Shown: in pieces, positions 11,641 to 24,285 of the stretch | Position numbering within the stretch: the stretch's first letter is position 1 | How the letters are laid out: every line of letters begins with the position of its first letter | NCBI GenBank assembly: GCA_030278955.1 | Contig: JAOANR010000006.1 | Coordinates: 52,480,915 to 52,544,914 of the forward strand | Direction of reading: 5' to 3' | Length of the DNA stretch: 64,000 bases | DNA from: Hygrophila difformis | Lineage: Eukaryota; Streptophyta; Magnoliopsida; Lamiales; Acanthaceae | Program-made: the position numbers and the translations under genes | Notes under the pieces: generated by a model | Databases searched by the model: none | What the model was told of the DNA's origin: nothing | What the model saw: the letters and a program-made list of their open reading frames with translations, nothing else

Positions 11641-13446
11641 TAGTATTAAAAAGTGACTCATTAGAGATTAATACTATACTAGAAACTAAAAATGCTGAAT
11701 TCTTTGAGAACATATTTCCTTTATCAGGAAATAATATTGATAAAAGTATACCATTTGATCTAACAAATGTTGAAAACCAAACACTATATGAACCAATTAC
11801 TAAGGCTTTAGAGGACCCTCAAATGATGAATAAAAGACAAAGGAAAGAAAAATCCTTTGGTGATGACTTTTATACTTACCTCGTTAATGAGGATCCTTTG
11901 ACATATTCTGAAGTAGTATCACCTTCCGATGCTCCATTTTGAAGAAAGGCTATAAAAATTGAGATTGACTCTCTTTTAGAACATCAAACCTGGGTTTTGG
12001 CTGATTTACCAGCAGGAGCAAAACCAATTGGTTACAAGTGGATTTTCAAAAGAAAGTTAAATCCTGATGGTTCTATAGAGAAGTATAAAGCTAGACTTGT
12101 GGCAAAGGGTTTTATTCAAAAAGAGAATATCGATTATTTCGATACATACGCTCCAGTGACTAGAATCGCTTCGATTCGAGTTTTGTTAGCTTTAGCTTCT
12201 ATATATAACCTAGTGATCCATCAAATGGATGTCAAAAAAGCCTTTTTAAATGGTGAGCTAGATGGTGAAATTTATATGGTTCAACCTGAGGGGTGTGTGG
12301 TTAGAGGACAAGAAAATAAAGTGTGCAAGCTACAAAATTTTTTGCATGGTTTGAAACAAGCCCCTAAACAATGGCATGAGAAATTTGATCAAACTATACT
12401 TGCATATGGATTTTCTTCAGTCAGTGTAGACAAATGTGTATATACAAAGCAAACCAATGGAGAATGCGTGATTATAAGTCTCTATGTGGATGACATGCTA
12501 ATTTTAGGAACTTCACTCGATATAGTGAATTCCACAAAATAATTCTTGTCTTCAAAATTCGCTATAACGGATTTGAAGGAAGTAAGTGTTATTCTAGGAA
12601 TGAAAATCATTAGGAATAATACTGGAATCACAGTGACTCAAGAACACTATGTGGAGAAAATTCTCAAAAGGTTCAATCACTTTGAGGTGAATTCAGTAAG
12701 TACTCCCTATGATCCCAACTCACGTTTAGTGGAAAAAAGAGGAGATCCTATATCTCGGTTAGAGTATGCTCGGGTTATTGGTAGTTTGTTGCATTTAACA
12801 AATTTTACAAGACCCGACATAGCTTATGCTGTGAGTAGACTTAGCAGGTATACTCATAATCCAAGCAATGAACATTGGGTTGCATTATCGAGACTAATGC
12901 GATACTTGACAGGTACTATGAATTATGGTATCTGCTACAGTGGATTTCCTGCAGTGTTAGAGGGATTCAATGATGCTAATTGGATGTCTGACTCAGATGA
13001 GGTGAAATCCACTAGTGGCTTTGTATTCACATTTGGTGGGGGTGCAGTTGCTTGGAAATCAACAAAACAAACAATAATTTCCAAATCCACGATGGAATCT
13101 GAGTTCATCGCTTTGGAACTAGCTGGCAATGAGGCTGTGGTTGAAAAACTTCTTAGCAGATATTCCTTTGAGAACAGAACCTATTCCATCTGTGTCAATG
13201 CATTGTGATTGCCAATCCGCAATAGCTATAGCTAAAAACGAAACCTATAATGGGAAAAATAGACATCTACGCCTTAGGCACGATGTTGTAAAGCAGCTGC
13301 TAAAGGATGGAATAATTTCCATCGATTATGTGAGGTTAGAAGTGAATTTGGCCGATCCTCTGACAAAACCTCTTACGAGAGGAAAAATAATTGAAACATC
13401 GAGGGGAATGGGACTAATAGCCATCCTGAATAATCAACAGCGATAG
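11601..13446 (+). pseudogene. copia reverse transcriptase and RNase H remnant
   Basis: Reverse transcriptase begins around 11997 (GYKWIFKRKLNPDG, KARLVAKGF) and contains the catalytic YVDDMLIL; it stops at TAA 12540-12542 and continues in frame from 12546. RNase H ([21 protein letters not shown], then NLADPLTKPL) is split by a frameshift near 13140. Stops also fall at 11940-11942 and 13206-13208. The domain order is that of copia pol. Several lesions rule out function. Confidence 0.9.
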
Positions 13447-13977
13447 GAACCCAACTTATGTGATTGGAGATCCCATTAGGTAAGTTCATATGGGTAATAA
13501 CAAGTCGTTGTGATTATCTGGAGCACAGTCCATTTATATCACATTCCTATGATGTGTGTTGTGCTCATTACTGCATTAAATGAGGGATGAATTAAATTCT
13601 TAATGATTTCATGGCCTTTAAAGGTATAGTATAAATTGTAGTATACTATTGATGAAATTACCTATATAAGTGTGAAGTGGGGCCGCTTCTATGAGAATCT
13701 GGCTAATTCTCTAGAGCACTTATGAATCGAAAGGCATGCGCATTGGCCTATGGGCGCAAACTGGCGTTGAACAATGGCATACTAAATCCAATGTGACTGT
13801 TGGGACACTGCTTCAAAGTAGGAATCTTTGGTTCATAGAAGCTTAAAGCTTCACCAATCTTTCCGAGGAGCATGTCTTCTCAGTCAATGACTAGTTCATA
13901 GTGGTAACACACACTAGTTTGAGACATTGGACTATTCGGTGGTACATGTGGATAGGCTTTTGCAATTTGTGGGGGAT
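13447..13977 (+). other. copia 3' untranslated internal region with PPT
   Basis: About 530 bp between the end of the RNase H frame and the 3' LTR, without an open frame. It ends in the purine run GTGGGGGAT, the plus-strand primer, directly before TGTTAACC. Confidence 0.75.
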
Positions 13978-14550
13978 TGTTAACCTAATTGAGGAATTTC
14001 AAAATCCAACGGGCTCTTACCGATTCAAAGGCGAGAAGGGAAGATACTGGAGAGATTCTGTTGAGTGACATCCGGATCTGTGTGAAGAATGGGTAATAGT
14101 TGTTGCCCCCAATTTCGGATCTGAACGACTAAGGTAAGTGGGCAACGGGTCTTTACTATTGCCTATAATAATGACCTCTGCTTCCATTAGAGATCAGAAC
14201 TAGAAACTCACTCACAGATTCTCTCATATCTCTCGTCACTTACCACTCTCACCACGTCGCCATTGATTCATGTCTCTACCATTTCCAGTAGATAACCCGT
14301 TGAAGCCTGGAGGACACCGGCGAATCTCACCGGGAAAAGTTGTTTAGTCCAGTGCAATTGCACGCCTCGGGATTTATCTTTCTGTTCTTCTTCTTCTTCT
14401 TCTTCTTCTTCTTTCCCTTTCCCCATTTCTATTATGTTGCTTCACTCCTCTGTTTTAATTTGAGCCAACTTTGCGTGCTTTCTGCTTTTGAAAAAGGTTT
14501 CTGTAAAACCTCTGTTTTATGTCTGCTCTTTTGGCTTCCAGAATTCAACA
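13978..14550 (+). repeat. 3' LTR of the Ty1/copia element
   Basis: Direct repeat of 9011-9572, starting TGTTAACC and ending ATTCAACA, slightly longer because of a longer TTC tract near 14385-14412. Confidence 0.9.
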
Positions 14551-14785
14551 CTTGCATCTCCATTTTTCGGCGTCTAGTCAACCTCTGTTCTCATCATCTT
14601 CACCAAATGCGGCTGCCCATCATTTTCCTAGGCCGAGCAGCACCCCTCTCCGACCATCTTCTACACCGTTCCGGCGAGGCGCGTCATCAACAGTCGGGCT
14701 GCCGTCTCCAGCGAATTCATCCCAGCTGCTCGTCATCATCGTCAACTCTTCCTCCTCACAGCCACCTCCATCAATTCGCTGAGAG
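14551..14785 (+). other. Pre-insertion locus, middle piece
   Basis: A 235-bp Ser/Pro-rich stretch, open in at least two frames, between the copia element and the giant LTR element. Its last five bases, GAGAG, are the target duplication of the giant element. No gene can be named. Confidence 0.35.
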
Positions 14786-16526
14786 TGATAATGGCCAAAA
14801 TTGACCATTATTTTCAATCTATTTTCGTGTCTAAACATGGGCATTTGATCGCATTCCGGTCTTATTTAAATAAGAAAGCAGTTGAATTTTACAGATATGT
14901 GCAATTTATATAAATAATAAGCTGGTATTGAAAAATACAAAAATATTATTATTTTTATTAAATTTATGTTAAAAAATCCAAAAACATGATAAAAACATTA
15001 AAAATCCCACGTTTGATAATTATGGTTTAGTAGTATCTATTCGGTGGAACACGGATCCACTAAACGGAACACAGACAAATAATCAAGTGGAGTAAATATC
15101 CTTATTTATTTTATTTTATATTTTGATGTATATATTTTTTTTATGTTTATTACTTTTTCCATTTTCTGTTTTAATTAGAAACAATTGGTCCACTAATCAA
15201 TTTTATTTAAGTGCAGCTGATTCGGCCCAAGAGATTTAATAGCCCAGCTCCAATTTAATCCAGCCCAATGCTTTTAGTCCATTTTCAATCCAATTCAATT
15301 TGAAGCCCACCACTTTCAGGCCCATCTCCCCAAGCCCACAATTACAAAACCCAAAACTTAACCCTAATCCTAATCTCCCTGCCGCCGCCGCCGGCCACCA
15401 CCACCACCGGCCGGCCGGCCAACAGATCCGGTCACCATCCCCACCATTTCACCCCCGTCTCTTCCACTCACCACCATTCCGACCACCACCACAATCAAGC
15501 CCCTGCCACCACCTTCATCCAACTCCACCGCCGCCTCTCTCAGCCACCACCTTCAACAGCAGCGCCGCAACCGGATCTCGACATCGTCCCCGCCACCACC
15601 TCCGCATCGTCATCGTCCCTCCATCACAGCCGCCACAAGCTCCTCCTCCGCCTCCAACCAGATCTGTCTCCCCTGACCCCAGCCCCCGGTTTTCTTCTCC
15701 GGGCACCACCAACTCCAGATCTGCCGGCAACCACCACAATCCGCCACCATCTCCGCCGCTTCCGTCGCCTCCAGCTCCATCCTCTCCGTCGCCTCCATCA
15801 CAACCCAGCAGACACAGAAAATAAAAGAAAACAAAAAAGAAAAAAGAAGAAGAAGAAAGAAAGAGAAAATGGAGGATTAGAGAAGAAAACGAGACCCAGC
15901 AGAAAACAAGAAAGAAAATAAGAGAAGAAGAGAAGAGAGAGAGGAAAGAGAAAAAAGGGAAAGAGATAATTTTTATCCGGACCTCGGGACCTCAGTCGCT
16001 AGACTAAAGCTAGTCGTGAGACATGGTCTAAGGACTGGAAGTGTTTAAGGACTGGGGTGTTTAGGGACACAAGAGATAATGAGCAAAAAAATCCAGTCCG
16101 GAACCTCTAGTCCCAAGACTCCAATCGCTAGACGTGGCCTCGCGACTGGAAAAATGGCTAGCGACTGTGAGAGAGGCGAAAGACAAAGACCCCAGTCGCT
16201 AGACTGATGGCCTCGCGACTGGGAGCACATCTCGCACCACGGAGAGAGAAGAAAAGAGCTGCTCGGTCACGTGCCATCCCATGCCCAACAATTCAAATTT
16301 CCCATGTGCTTAATCAACCAGGAGCTCCCAGGACTTGAGGTCCTGTTGGGTAGAAAATTTTTGTCTTATCCTCCTGGGACTCGAGCTCCTGTCCCCTCCT
16401 GTGCAACAACCTGAAGTAAAAAGAAAGCAATTGTGTGATTGTGTCGCCAGCAATTTGTCTCTCGACACAGCAAATTTGTCTAGCGACATGGGCTTCAAAT
16501 GGGCCTAGGGCTTATTCCTACTCATC

Positions 16527-16534
16527 TATAAATA
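16527..16534 (+). promoter_or_regulatory. Probable LTR TATA box
   Basis: TATAAATA, preserved in the second LTR at 27413-27420. It lies after the GC-rich and purine-rich blocks and before the long T-rich part of the LTR, as expected for a U3 promoter. Confidence 0.5.
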
Positions 16535-17369
16535 TATCCTCCCACACCCCATTTAACAGTAACCTAGCTACACTTTAGTTTTTTTTATTGTTCTTGGAGG
16601 CACCACTGTGCTCTCCAAAAATAGTTAGGATAGATAGTTTAATTTATTTTTATGCAATGTAGAAGTAGATTTTAGCTTAGTTTTAATTTATGCTTTGTAA
16701 TAAATGAGTGTAGCTAGTGTTCATTTTCTTTCCCAGTTTATATTTTTGTATTTTGGGTTGAAAACACTTAATCAATGGGTGTATTTTAAACCATGTTTTG
16801 TTGATTTAATCAAGAAAAGGCCCCACAAAATTATATCATGAGCTTCTTCCTTCCTTATTATTTTGCTGTTCAGTTTTATAATTTGGGTCACTTGACCAAT
16901 TTTGTTATTTTAGTTAGTTTAAATGCTTTATTAGATCTAATAAGTGCATAAACACTTGATATGTATCCCTTGATAGATTTAGTGTAGGTTTTATTTTAAT
17001 TTTAGTTTGTTAGGATAGTTTTTGTTTGTTTTTGCTTCAAGTACTTATTTTTGTTATTTTTTTTATTTATTTATTTTTATTAATTCTGTCATGTTCTTCT
17101 TAGTTTTTTAGGTAGTATAATTTTTTTTATTTTTTTTATTTTTTATTTTGTTTTTTTTATTATTTTTTATTTTCTTTAGTTTCTATTTTTAGAGCATTAG
17201 ATCCAAATAGGGATGGTATTAAAGTGTTTGTGCATATTTTATTTAAAAAATCCATTTCCTATATTGTATTGCATCATGTTGTAACCCCACGGGTTGCCAA
17301 CGCACTTTTATGCAATGCAATATTAGGCGTTATGCTGCCAAAATTTTATAATTTTTTTTTATAAAACCC

Positions 17370-17830
17370 AGTCGCTAGACACTCCTGTCGCGAGACCACG
17401 TCTCGCGACACACTTTTCAGTCTAGCGACATGGGACCAAATACTTAGAATATTTTGTAGACCATGCCAGTCGCTAGACTCCTGTCGCGGATCATGTCTCG
17501 CGCCACAATTCAAGTCTAGCGACTGGACCTCCATGACTTAGCAAATTTTCACAAACTATCCAGTCGCAAGACCCATGTCGCGAGCCTAGGTTCGCGACAC
17601 AATTTATGGTCTCAAGACTGGGTCCTCATCTCTTTTAATTTCCAAATATTCTGACTTCCAACCCCCTTGACGCCAGACCCGTGTCGCGAGACCACGTCTC
17701 GCGACACAATTTTTGTCTAGCGACACGGAAACCCTAAATTTCTAAAAATTCAATTTCTTTTATTTCCCACCTCTCATGTCGTGATCTTCCCGTCATGAAC
17801 CCACGACGCAATTTCTGTCTCATGACATGC
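17370..17830 (+). repeat. Array of five nested hairpins in the LTR
   Basis: Units at about 17370-17430, 17468-17526, 17560-17622, 17670-17728 and 17777-17830. The first has outer arms AGTCGCTAGAC and GTCTAGCGACA and inner arms TGTCGCGAGAC and GTCTCGCGACA. Later units have diverged, but the arms still largely pair, partly through G-U pairs. The second LTR has a shorter version at about 28281-28720. Confidence 0.75.
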
Positions 17831-20341
17831 ATGGCACTCTTTTTGCCAAAATTTTATTCTCCATCTCATCCCATTAATTAATTGAACCTTTATTTTAATA
17901 TTTTGAGATTGAAATCCAATGATCTCAACCCATGATTAATTTGATATAAAGAATTTTTTTCAATTCCATTAAAAGATTTTACTACAAAATTAAACTCTAA
18001 TGATCTAAGTATATAATCCGAACTGTAATTAATTAATTATGGAATGAGTGATTATTTAGACATAAAGAGTGATTATGGAATAATTTCCATACCCTTGCAT
18101 GAGAAACCAACGTCTCTCATACAAGATGACCCAAAAATATTTTCTTTTATTTATTTTGTCTTTACCTGTGTTGTGTGAAACGAATAGTGAAAAATATCAT
18201 AGAATAATGTTGGCGAACCGTCCATTTACCGGGAAATGAAGTAGCCCGCAGTCTGTGTATTAATTGCTATTTGTTATTTTGCATGGTTTGGATAGTGACT
18301 GACGAGGTCAGGCGAACAGTCCTCTTACCGGGAAATGAAGTAGCCACTCGGTCAGTCCTTGTTTGAATACAGTTTTATATTCTTATTTTATTTTTAAACC
18401 CGAATTTCAAACTGTAGTATTATCAGACGGTATCGATCAACACTGTTTGACTGATATTATAGTAAGAGAATATGTAGGTTTTTCTCTCACTTCACAAATG
18501 GTAGGAATCTTGATGATAGCGATCACTGTCATTTAAGGTCTTCTGCTGTCTAAAATCATTCCACCCAAATGAGAGGGAGATTGGACAGCAGATGTTTGCA
18601 GTCCACACAATCGTTTTCCCATCTTTTTAGCCAAAAATAAATTCTTCTCATCTCCGGCTATTTCACCTCTGTGTTTCACTTCTGTTTAAACCCGCCTTAT
18701 ATTTTGGGTTAATTTAATTTTACACTTCCTTATAAAATTATGCATGATAATATTATGTAACTATTGTGGTCAAACTATTTTGGGATCCTTCCCTTGGACA
18801 TAGAAGTCGTGATTTAAGTCAGATGTTTCATAATAAATTTCCAACAAAAATTCATTTATAAAATCCGGATCCAAGTAAGGGATAAATTCCTCAGTTATGT
18901 TTAGCTCATATTCTGTCAAGGGTTAAATTTTGGGAAATAAGAAGCAGAGTCAGCGATTAAGTCTCACCTAGACTGAAAGGGTCTGTGTTTTAATTGAGAG
19001 TCTAGTACCTGTTTAGGGAATGATTTTCAAAGATTCATTATTTTCCGAAATTGCTATGTGTTGGGAATTTAGTCTTAACTTTCACACCGAGATGGGATCC
19101 ACTTGGATTCAAATACAGTGTGATAGGTAATTCTAGAGGAACAATGCGTAGGCCTTGGTTATTTTCTAAGATAGGGTTGAGTTCCTTTCAACTGCTATCC
19201 TCCTCTGCCAAAGCCTATTTTTGAGTCCTGAGTGAGTGCATCCGGAACGAACTAATCTATTAGTTCGTTTCATTAGTTTGTATCTCATAACCACCCGAAA
19301 GGAAGTGAACACTGCAAGCGGTTCACCGAGATTCAGGAATTCTTGATCCACTCCCGGTCATTCTGACTGGGGGCTTTCTTTTACTACCAGTACGAAGCTT
19401 TTGAAACTTCCGAGTGATAGGATTTTAAATGCTTTCTTTAATGCTTTCTTTTTATCGCTTTCGTAGAGGTCACTCGGATGCATCACTAGATCTTCTAACT
19501 GCTACTAGGACTGAGAGTTAAGGGATAGTTCAGGGCTTAATTAGAATCCTTGGGTGTGACATGGGGGAATGATAGGAGTACTTGGCACTTCAACTAATGA
19601 TATGTCAGGTGTTGCTTGTCCACCACAGATAAATGACACGCTCTGACGGGAGCAGTTGTGAGTCTGTGGTATCTTAGAATCTGTTTTCTTAAGAGCATGT
19701 AAATTCTTACTGTAAGTACCTGTCTGTTAAAAGGAACACAGTATAGAAAACATGAGTGTTAGCTAACTGAATGGATTATCCCAAGCAAAGATCTGTGTAG
19801 CAAAATGGAAGTTTAATTGTGTTTCATCTGAATCTTGTCCAATTTTTATTATTTTCTTCCTGTCCTTTCTGTCTCATTTTAAATCTGCTTTCTTAGAATA
19901 ATTTTAACGTCTTTCTTAGAATAATTTTATTGCATTCTTAGATAAAATTTAATTCGCTTTCTAGAATAATTTTATCTGCTTTACTTTATTGCTTTCATAG
20001 CTTAGAATTAAATTATGTTAAGTAGATGATAGTTAAAAATACAAACTTGAGTCGAGTAACCGAGTGGAAAATCTTATAAAACGACGTGGGCCCTGCTTCT
20101 ATCGCACATCCTCCAGTGAACGATCCGATACTTACTATAAATACTGCAATTTTTGACTCCATGCGCTTTCGGGGACACAGTTTCTTAACACGAGTAAATA
20201 AAAATGTGACAACCTATAAATATATCCCTAATCCCAACTCCGCCTTCATGAATCGATTTTCATTAATTAAAAATCAAAAAAAAAACTGGGATTATACTCT
20301 TTTCTTAAAAATACTCGTGTGGGAAATTTGTCAAAAGTTTC

Positions 20342-20359
20342 ATGGCGCCGTTGCCGGGG
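20342..20359 (+). promoter_or_regulatory. Primer-binding site of the giant element
   Basis: TGGCGCCGTTGCCGGGGA directly follows the LTR end. This exact site is characteristic of plant Athila/Tat-lineage Ty3/gypsy elements. Confidence 0.93.
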
Positions 20360-22986
20360 AGGATGCAGCGTCGTTTATTAAGAGAATTACACTCCTGATT
20401 AGTCATAGTTAGTTTTGTGTATATATTTCAGAACAGAGAAGTACTCTCAAATCAATTAAACATTTAGAGTACTAAGACTCTAAATGTGAGGATGTTGATT
20501 TGAGGGGAAAATCTAACCAAATTGGGTATTCTTTCTTGCAGGAATCATGGAGCCACCAAAAAGAAAATAACAGCTTCAAAACGGGACAAGCCACGGCCAC
20601 CATCCCCACTTGTCGCCGCCCCTGTCCCCGTTTCCATCATCTTCACCACCACCGGACAAGCTACTGCCACCATCTCACTCGCCGTCGCCCCTGTCCAACT
20701 AAGCATCAAAACAGGTTCCCGGTTGGATTAGTTCTGTAATTGACCGAACATTATATTCGGAATTTAAAGAAACTTAAGATCCGGAATAATTTTCACAAGC
20801 ACGGAATTAATTCAACCTAAATTCTTGCAAGTCATAATAATTTTATCATTATTTATATTAAAAAAAACCTTCTTGTGCATATTATATTAAATAATTCAGG
20901 TATTAATCAATTAACTCACATTTAGAGTACTAAGACTCTAAATGTGAGGATGTTGATATTTTTTGAGAAAATCCGATATTTTATTTTGTGTGTGTTTTGC
21001 AGGAATTTGTGGGACTACCAAAAAGAAAATTAAAGCTTCAAAAAGGTTCCCGGTTGGATTGATTCTGTGATTAATTGAAAGTATTCTTGGAATTTAAAGC
21101 AATTTAAAATCCGGAATAACTTTTATAAGAACAGAATTAATCCAATCTAATTTTTGCAAGTAGACTAAATTTTCTTTATGTGTTTAGAAAATTCAAAAAC
21201 GTGATTGAACAATTTTGATGAAAATCAGAATTTTTCTAAGTGTTGGGCATCGAACAATTGCCTTGCTCGATGAACCAAACAATCACACATAGCCAAAATC
21301 GTCGAACACGTAATAGGTTTGACGAAAAAGGCTATCGGAAGTATGTCCTTAGTTTTTATATAAATATTTTTCCCCTCCCTCCCTCCTCTTTTATTTTGCT
21401 TTGATTTCAATAAGTTGTTTAAGTAGAAATTGATTTACTCACATTTCGAGCAAGGCTCAAAATGTGAGGATGTTGATTCTTCACTTAAATATTTCAAAAA
21501 AAAAAATTAAAATTTTAAAAAAAAATGTGTGTGTTATTTTTATTTTGTTTATTTTTATTACTATATATTTGTACCCAGCACGAAGCATGCATAACTCTGT
21601 CAGTTTAAGTTCACATATTTGATTTTGGTTTATGATTAAATTTTCACAATTTTAAATTGGGATAATATAATTGAAGACATGCATGATATGAATTTTTGAG
21701 GTTTTGAGCTATAAAAATTTAATGATACAATCATCTTGTTGGGTAATGAGTCCTCATGTTGAGAATTTAATTGAATAGATTGTAAGGACTTTTCAAAGAT
21801 TAAATTTAAAGAATATTGTATGACATGAATCAACCATTCCATGTGAGATTTGAGCCATGAGTCATTCTTACTCATTCTTTCTTTGTTGTGTGAAAATCAT
21901 TTTGATTAAAGAAAACTAGAACGTGCGATCGGGACCGATTCAAGACCATGCCATATTCCAAAAATCGAGCATATGATCGAGGCACCTAGAAAACCAAAAT
22001 TTTGGCCTTCTTTTGAAATCCAAACCCAAAAAAATTTTCCCTTTAGGATTAACCAACTTGAGCCTTAAGCCTAATTTTTCTTTGAAGCCCTCTATATTAT
22101 TCCTAGCCTTCTAAAAAGACCAAAAAATATATCAAACCCAAGTGTGCAAGAATGAATTTTATCAATGCATTACAATTTATGATCATCAAAAATATCAATC
22201 GGTATTCAAAAAACCGATCAAAAAAAAAGAAAAAAAAAAGAAAAAAGAAAAAGAAAAGAAAAAGAAAGAAAAAGAGAGAAAAAATGTTGAGTCCCATTCA
22301 ACACAAGTAAATTGCAAATGACAAAGCAATTAGACATAGTCTAAATGTCATGCAATAGAAAAAGAAAAAGCAAAGGCAAAAGAAAAAAAAAATGTAACGA
22401 TGATCATAAATTTTTAAATAAAAATATGCCATGTTAAGATAAAATAAATTCTTGCCATTTTTTAGCCCAATAATTCCCATTCTTACCAAATGTTACAACC
22501 GTATGCCCCGTTATAACCCTTGAATAAGACCTCGGGATCCCGATTTCAAGAAATGAGCCGGTGGCGAGTTGGTCCAATTGCAAGCTTATGGGATAATTTA
22601 ATTAAATTTGATTATGAGTGTTCAATGATGAAACTCAATTTTGAGAGTGAGTGAAATTTCCACGTCTACTATATGTGAGGCTCCGTTTCTAATTTATGTT
22701 CATGTCATGCTTTAATTCTAGAATTAAATCAATGATTGTTTCTAACCATGATATTCATGAATTATCAATAATGACTGATTTGTAGGCCTGATTAAGTGAG
22801 AACTATCATTTTATTAAACACTGCAATCAAGAGAATTTAATACTTGTAGTTTTTGATTGTCTTATCTCGATATAAAAAGAATGAAATTTTTTAAGCCACG
22901 CAAATAGATTGAATATGCAGTGTCTATACTCTTAGGAGCACTGACTCTGACTGCTCGGGGACGATCAGTATTAAATGTGAGGATGT
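20360..22986 (+). other. Non-coding internal region of the giant element
   Basis: No gag, protease or polymerase is present. About 20461-21480 is built from tandem units, each beginning with a dyad such as CATTTAGAGT...ACTCTAAATG followed by AAATGTGAGGATGTTGAT (20482-20499, 20940-20957, 21460-21477). The same 18-mer recurs at the 3' LTR border (22973-22990). Purine-rich AAAG tracts occur at 22215-22285 and 22358-22392. Confidence 0.8.
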
Positions 22987-24285
22987 TGATAATGGCCAAA
23001 ATTGACCATTATTTTCAATCTATTTCCGTGTCTAAACATGGGCATTTGATCACATTCCGGTCTTATTTAAATAAGAAAGCAGTTGAATTTGACAGATATG
23101 TGCAAGTTATATAAATAATAAGCTGGTATTGAAAAATACAAAAATATTATTATTTTTATTAAATTTATGTTAAAAAATCCAAAAACAACTAAAAATCCCA
23201 CGTTTGATAATTATGGTTTAGTAGTATCTGTTCGGTGGAACACGGGTCCATTAACACAGACAAATAATCAAGTGGAGTAAATATCCTTATTTATATTATT
23301 TTATATTTTGATGTATATATTTATTTTTTTAATGTTTATTTCTTTTTCCATTTTCTGTTTTAATTAGAAACAATTGGTCCACTAATCAATTATATTTAAG
23401 TGCAGGTGATCTGGCCCAAGAGATTTAATAGCCCAGCTCCAATTTAATCCAGCCCAATGCTTTTAGTCCATTTTCAATCCAATTCAATTTGAAGCCCACC
23501 ACTTTCAGGCCCATCTCCCCAAGCCCACAATTACAAAACCCAAAACTTAACCCTAACCCTAATCTCCCTGCCGCCGCCGCCGCTGGCCACCACCACCGCC
23601 GGCCGGCCAACAGATCCGGTCACCATCCCCACCATTTCACCCCCGTCTCTTTCACTCACCACCATTCCGACCACCACCACAATCAAGCCCCTGCCACCAC
23701 CTTCATCCAACTCCACCGCCGCCTCTCTCAGCCACCACCTTCAACAGCAGCGCCGCTACCGGATCTCGACATCGTCCCCGCCACCACCTCCGCGTCGTCG
23801 TCGTCCCTTTATCTCAGCCGCCGCAAGCTCCTCCTCCGCCTCCAACCAGATCTGTCTCCCCTGACCCCAGCCCCCAGTTTTCTTCTCCGACCACCACCAA
23901 CTCCAAATCTGCCGGCAACCACCACAATCCGCCACCATCTCCGCCACTTCCGTCGCCTCCAGCTCCATCCTCTCCGTCGCCTCCATCACAACCCAGCAGA
24001 CACAGAAAATAAAAGAAAACAAAACAGAAGAAAGAAAATGGAAGAAGCTGTCGAAAGAGAAGAAAACGAGACCCAGCAGAAAACAAGAAAGAAAATAAGA
24101 GAAAAAGAGAAGAGAGAGAGGAAAGAGAAAAAAGGTAAAGAGATAAATTTTATCCGGACCTCGGGACCTCAGTCGCTAGACTAAAGCTAGTCGTGAGACA
24201 TGGTCTAAGGACTGGAAGTGTTTAAGGACTGGGGTGTTTAAGGACACGAGATAATGAGCAAAAAAATCCAGTCCGGAACCTCTAG

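Larger units (their letters stand above)
9011..14550 (+). mobile_element. Decayed Ty1/copia retrotransposon
   Basis: Two LTRs (9011-9572, 13978-14550) enclose gag and pol remnants in copia order: gag, zinc knuckle, protease, integrase, reverse transcriptase, RNase H. A purine-rich tract (GTGGGGGAT, about 13969-13977) precedes the 3' LTR. The reading frame is broken many times, so it is dead. No clean target duplication is seen (CCATC to the left, CTTGC to the right) and the PBS is missing, which would fit inter-element recombination or small end losses. Confidence 0.93.
14786..20341 (+). repeat. 5' LTR of the giant element (5,556 bp)
   Basis: It contains a low-complexity Pro/His-coding GC-rich stretch (15300-15830, no ATG at its start), a purine-rich block (15830-15970), a TATA box (16527-16534), many short dyads built on AGTCGCTAGAC/GTCTAGCGAC (15990-16230), and an array of nested hairpins at about 17370-17830. 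No protein gene is supported. The U3/R border is presumed near 16560 from the TATA box. Confidence 0.9.

Noticed and set aside
15300..15830. Pro/His/Ser-rich open frame in the giant LTR (and its copy at 23489-24184)
   Set aside because: The frame opens at TTG, not ATG. The DNA is low-complexity CCN/CAC-rich, the opposite strand is equally open, and the two LTR copies differ by frameshifts. I treat it as non-coding LTR sequence.
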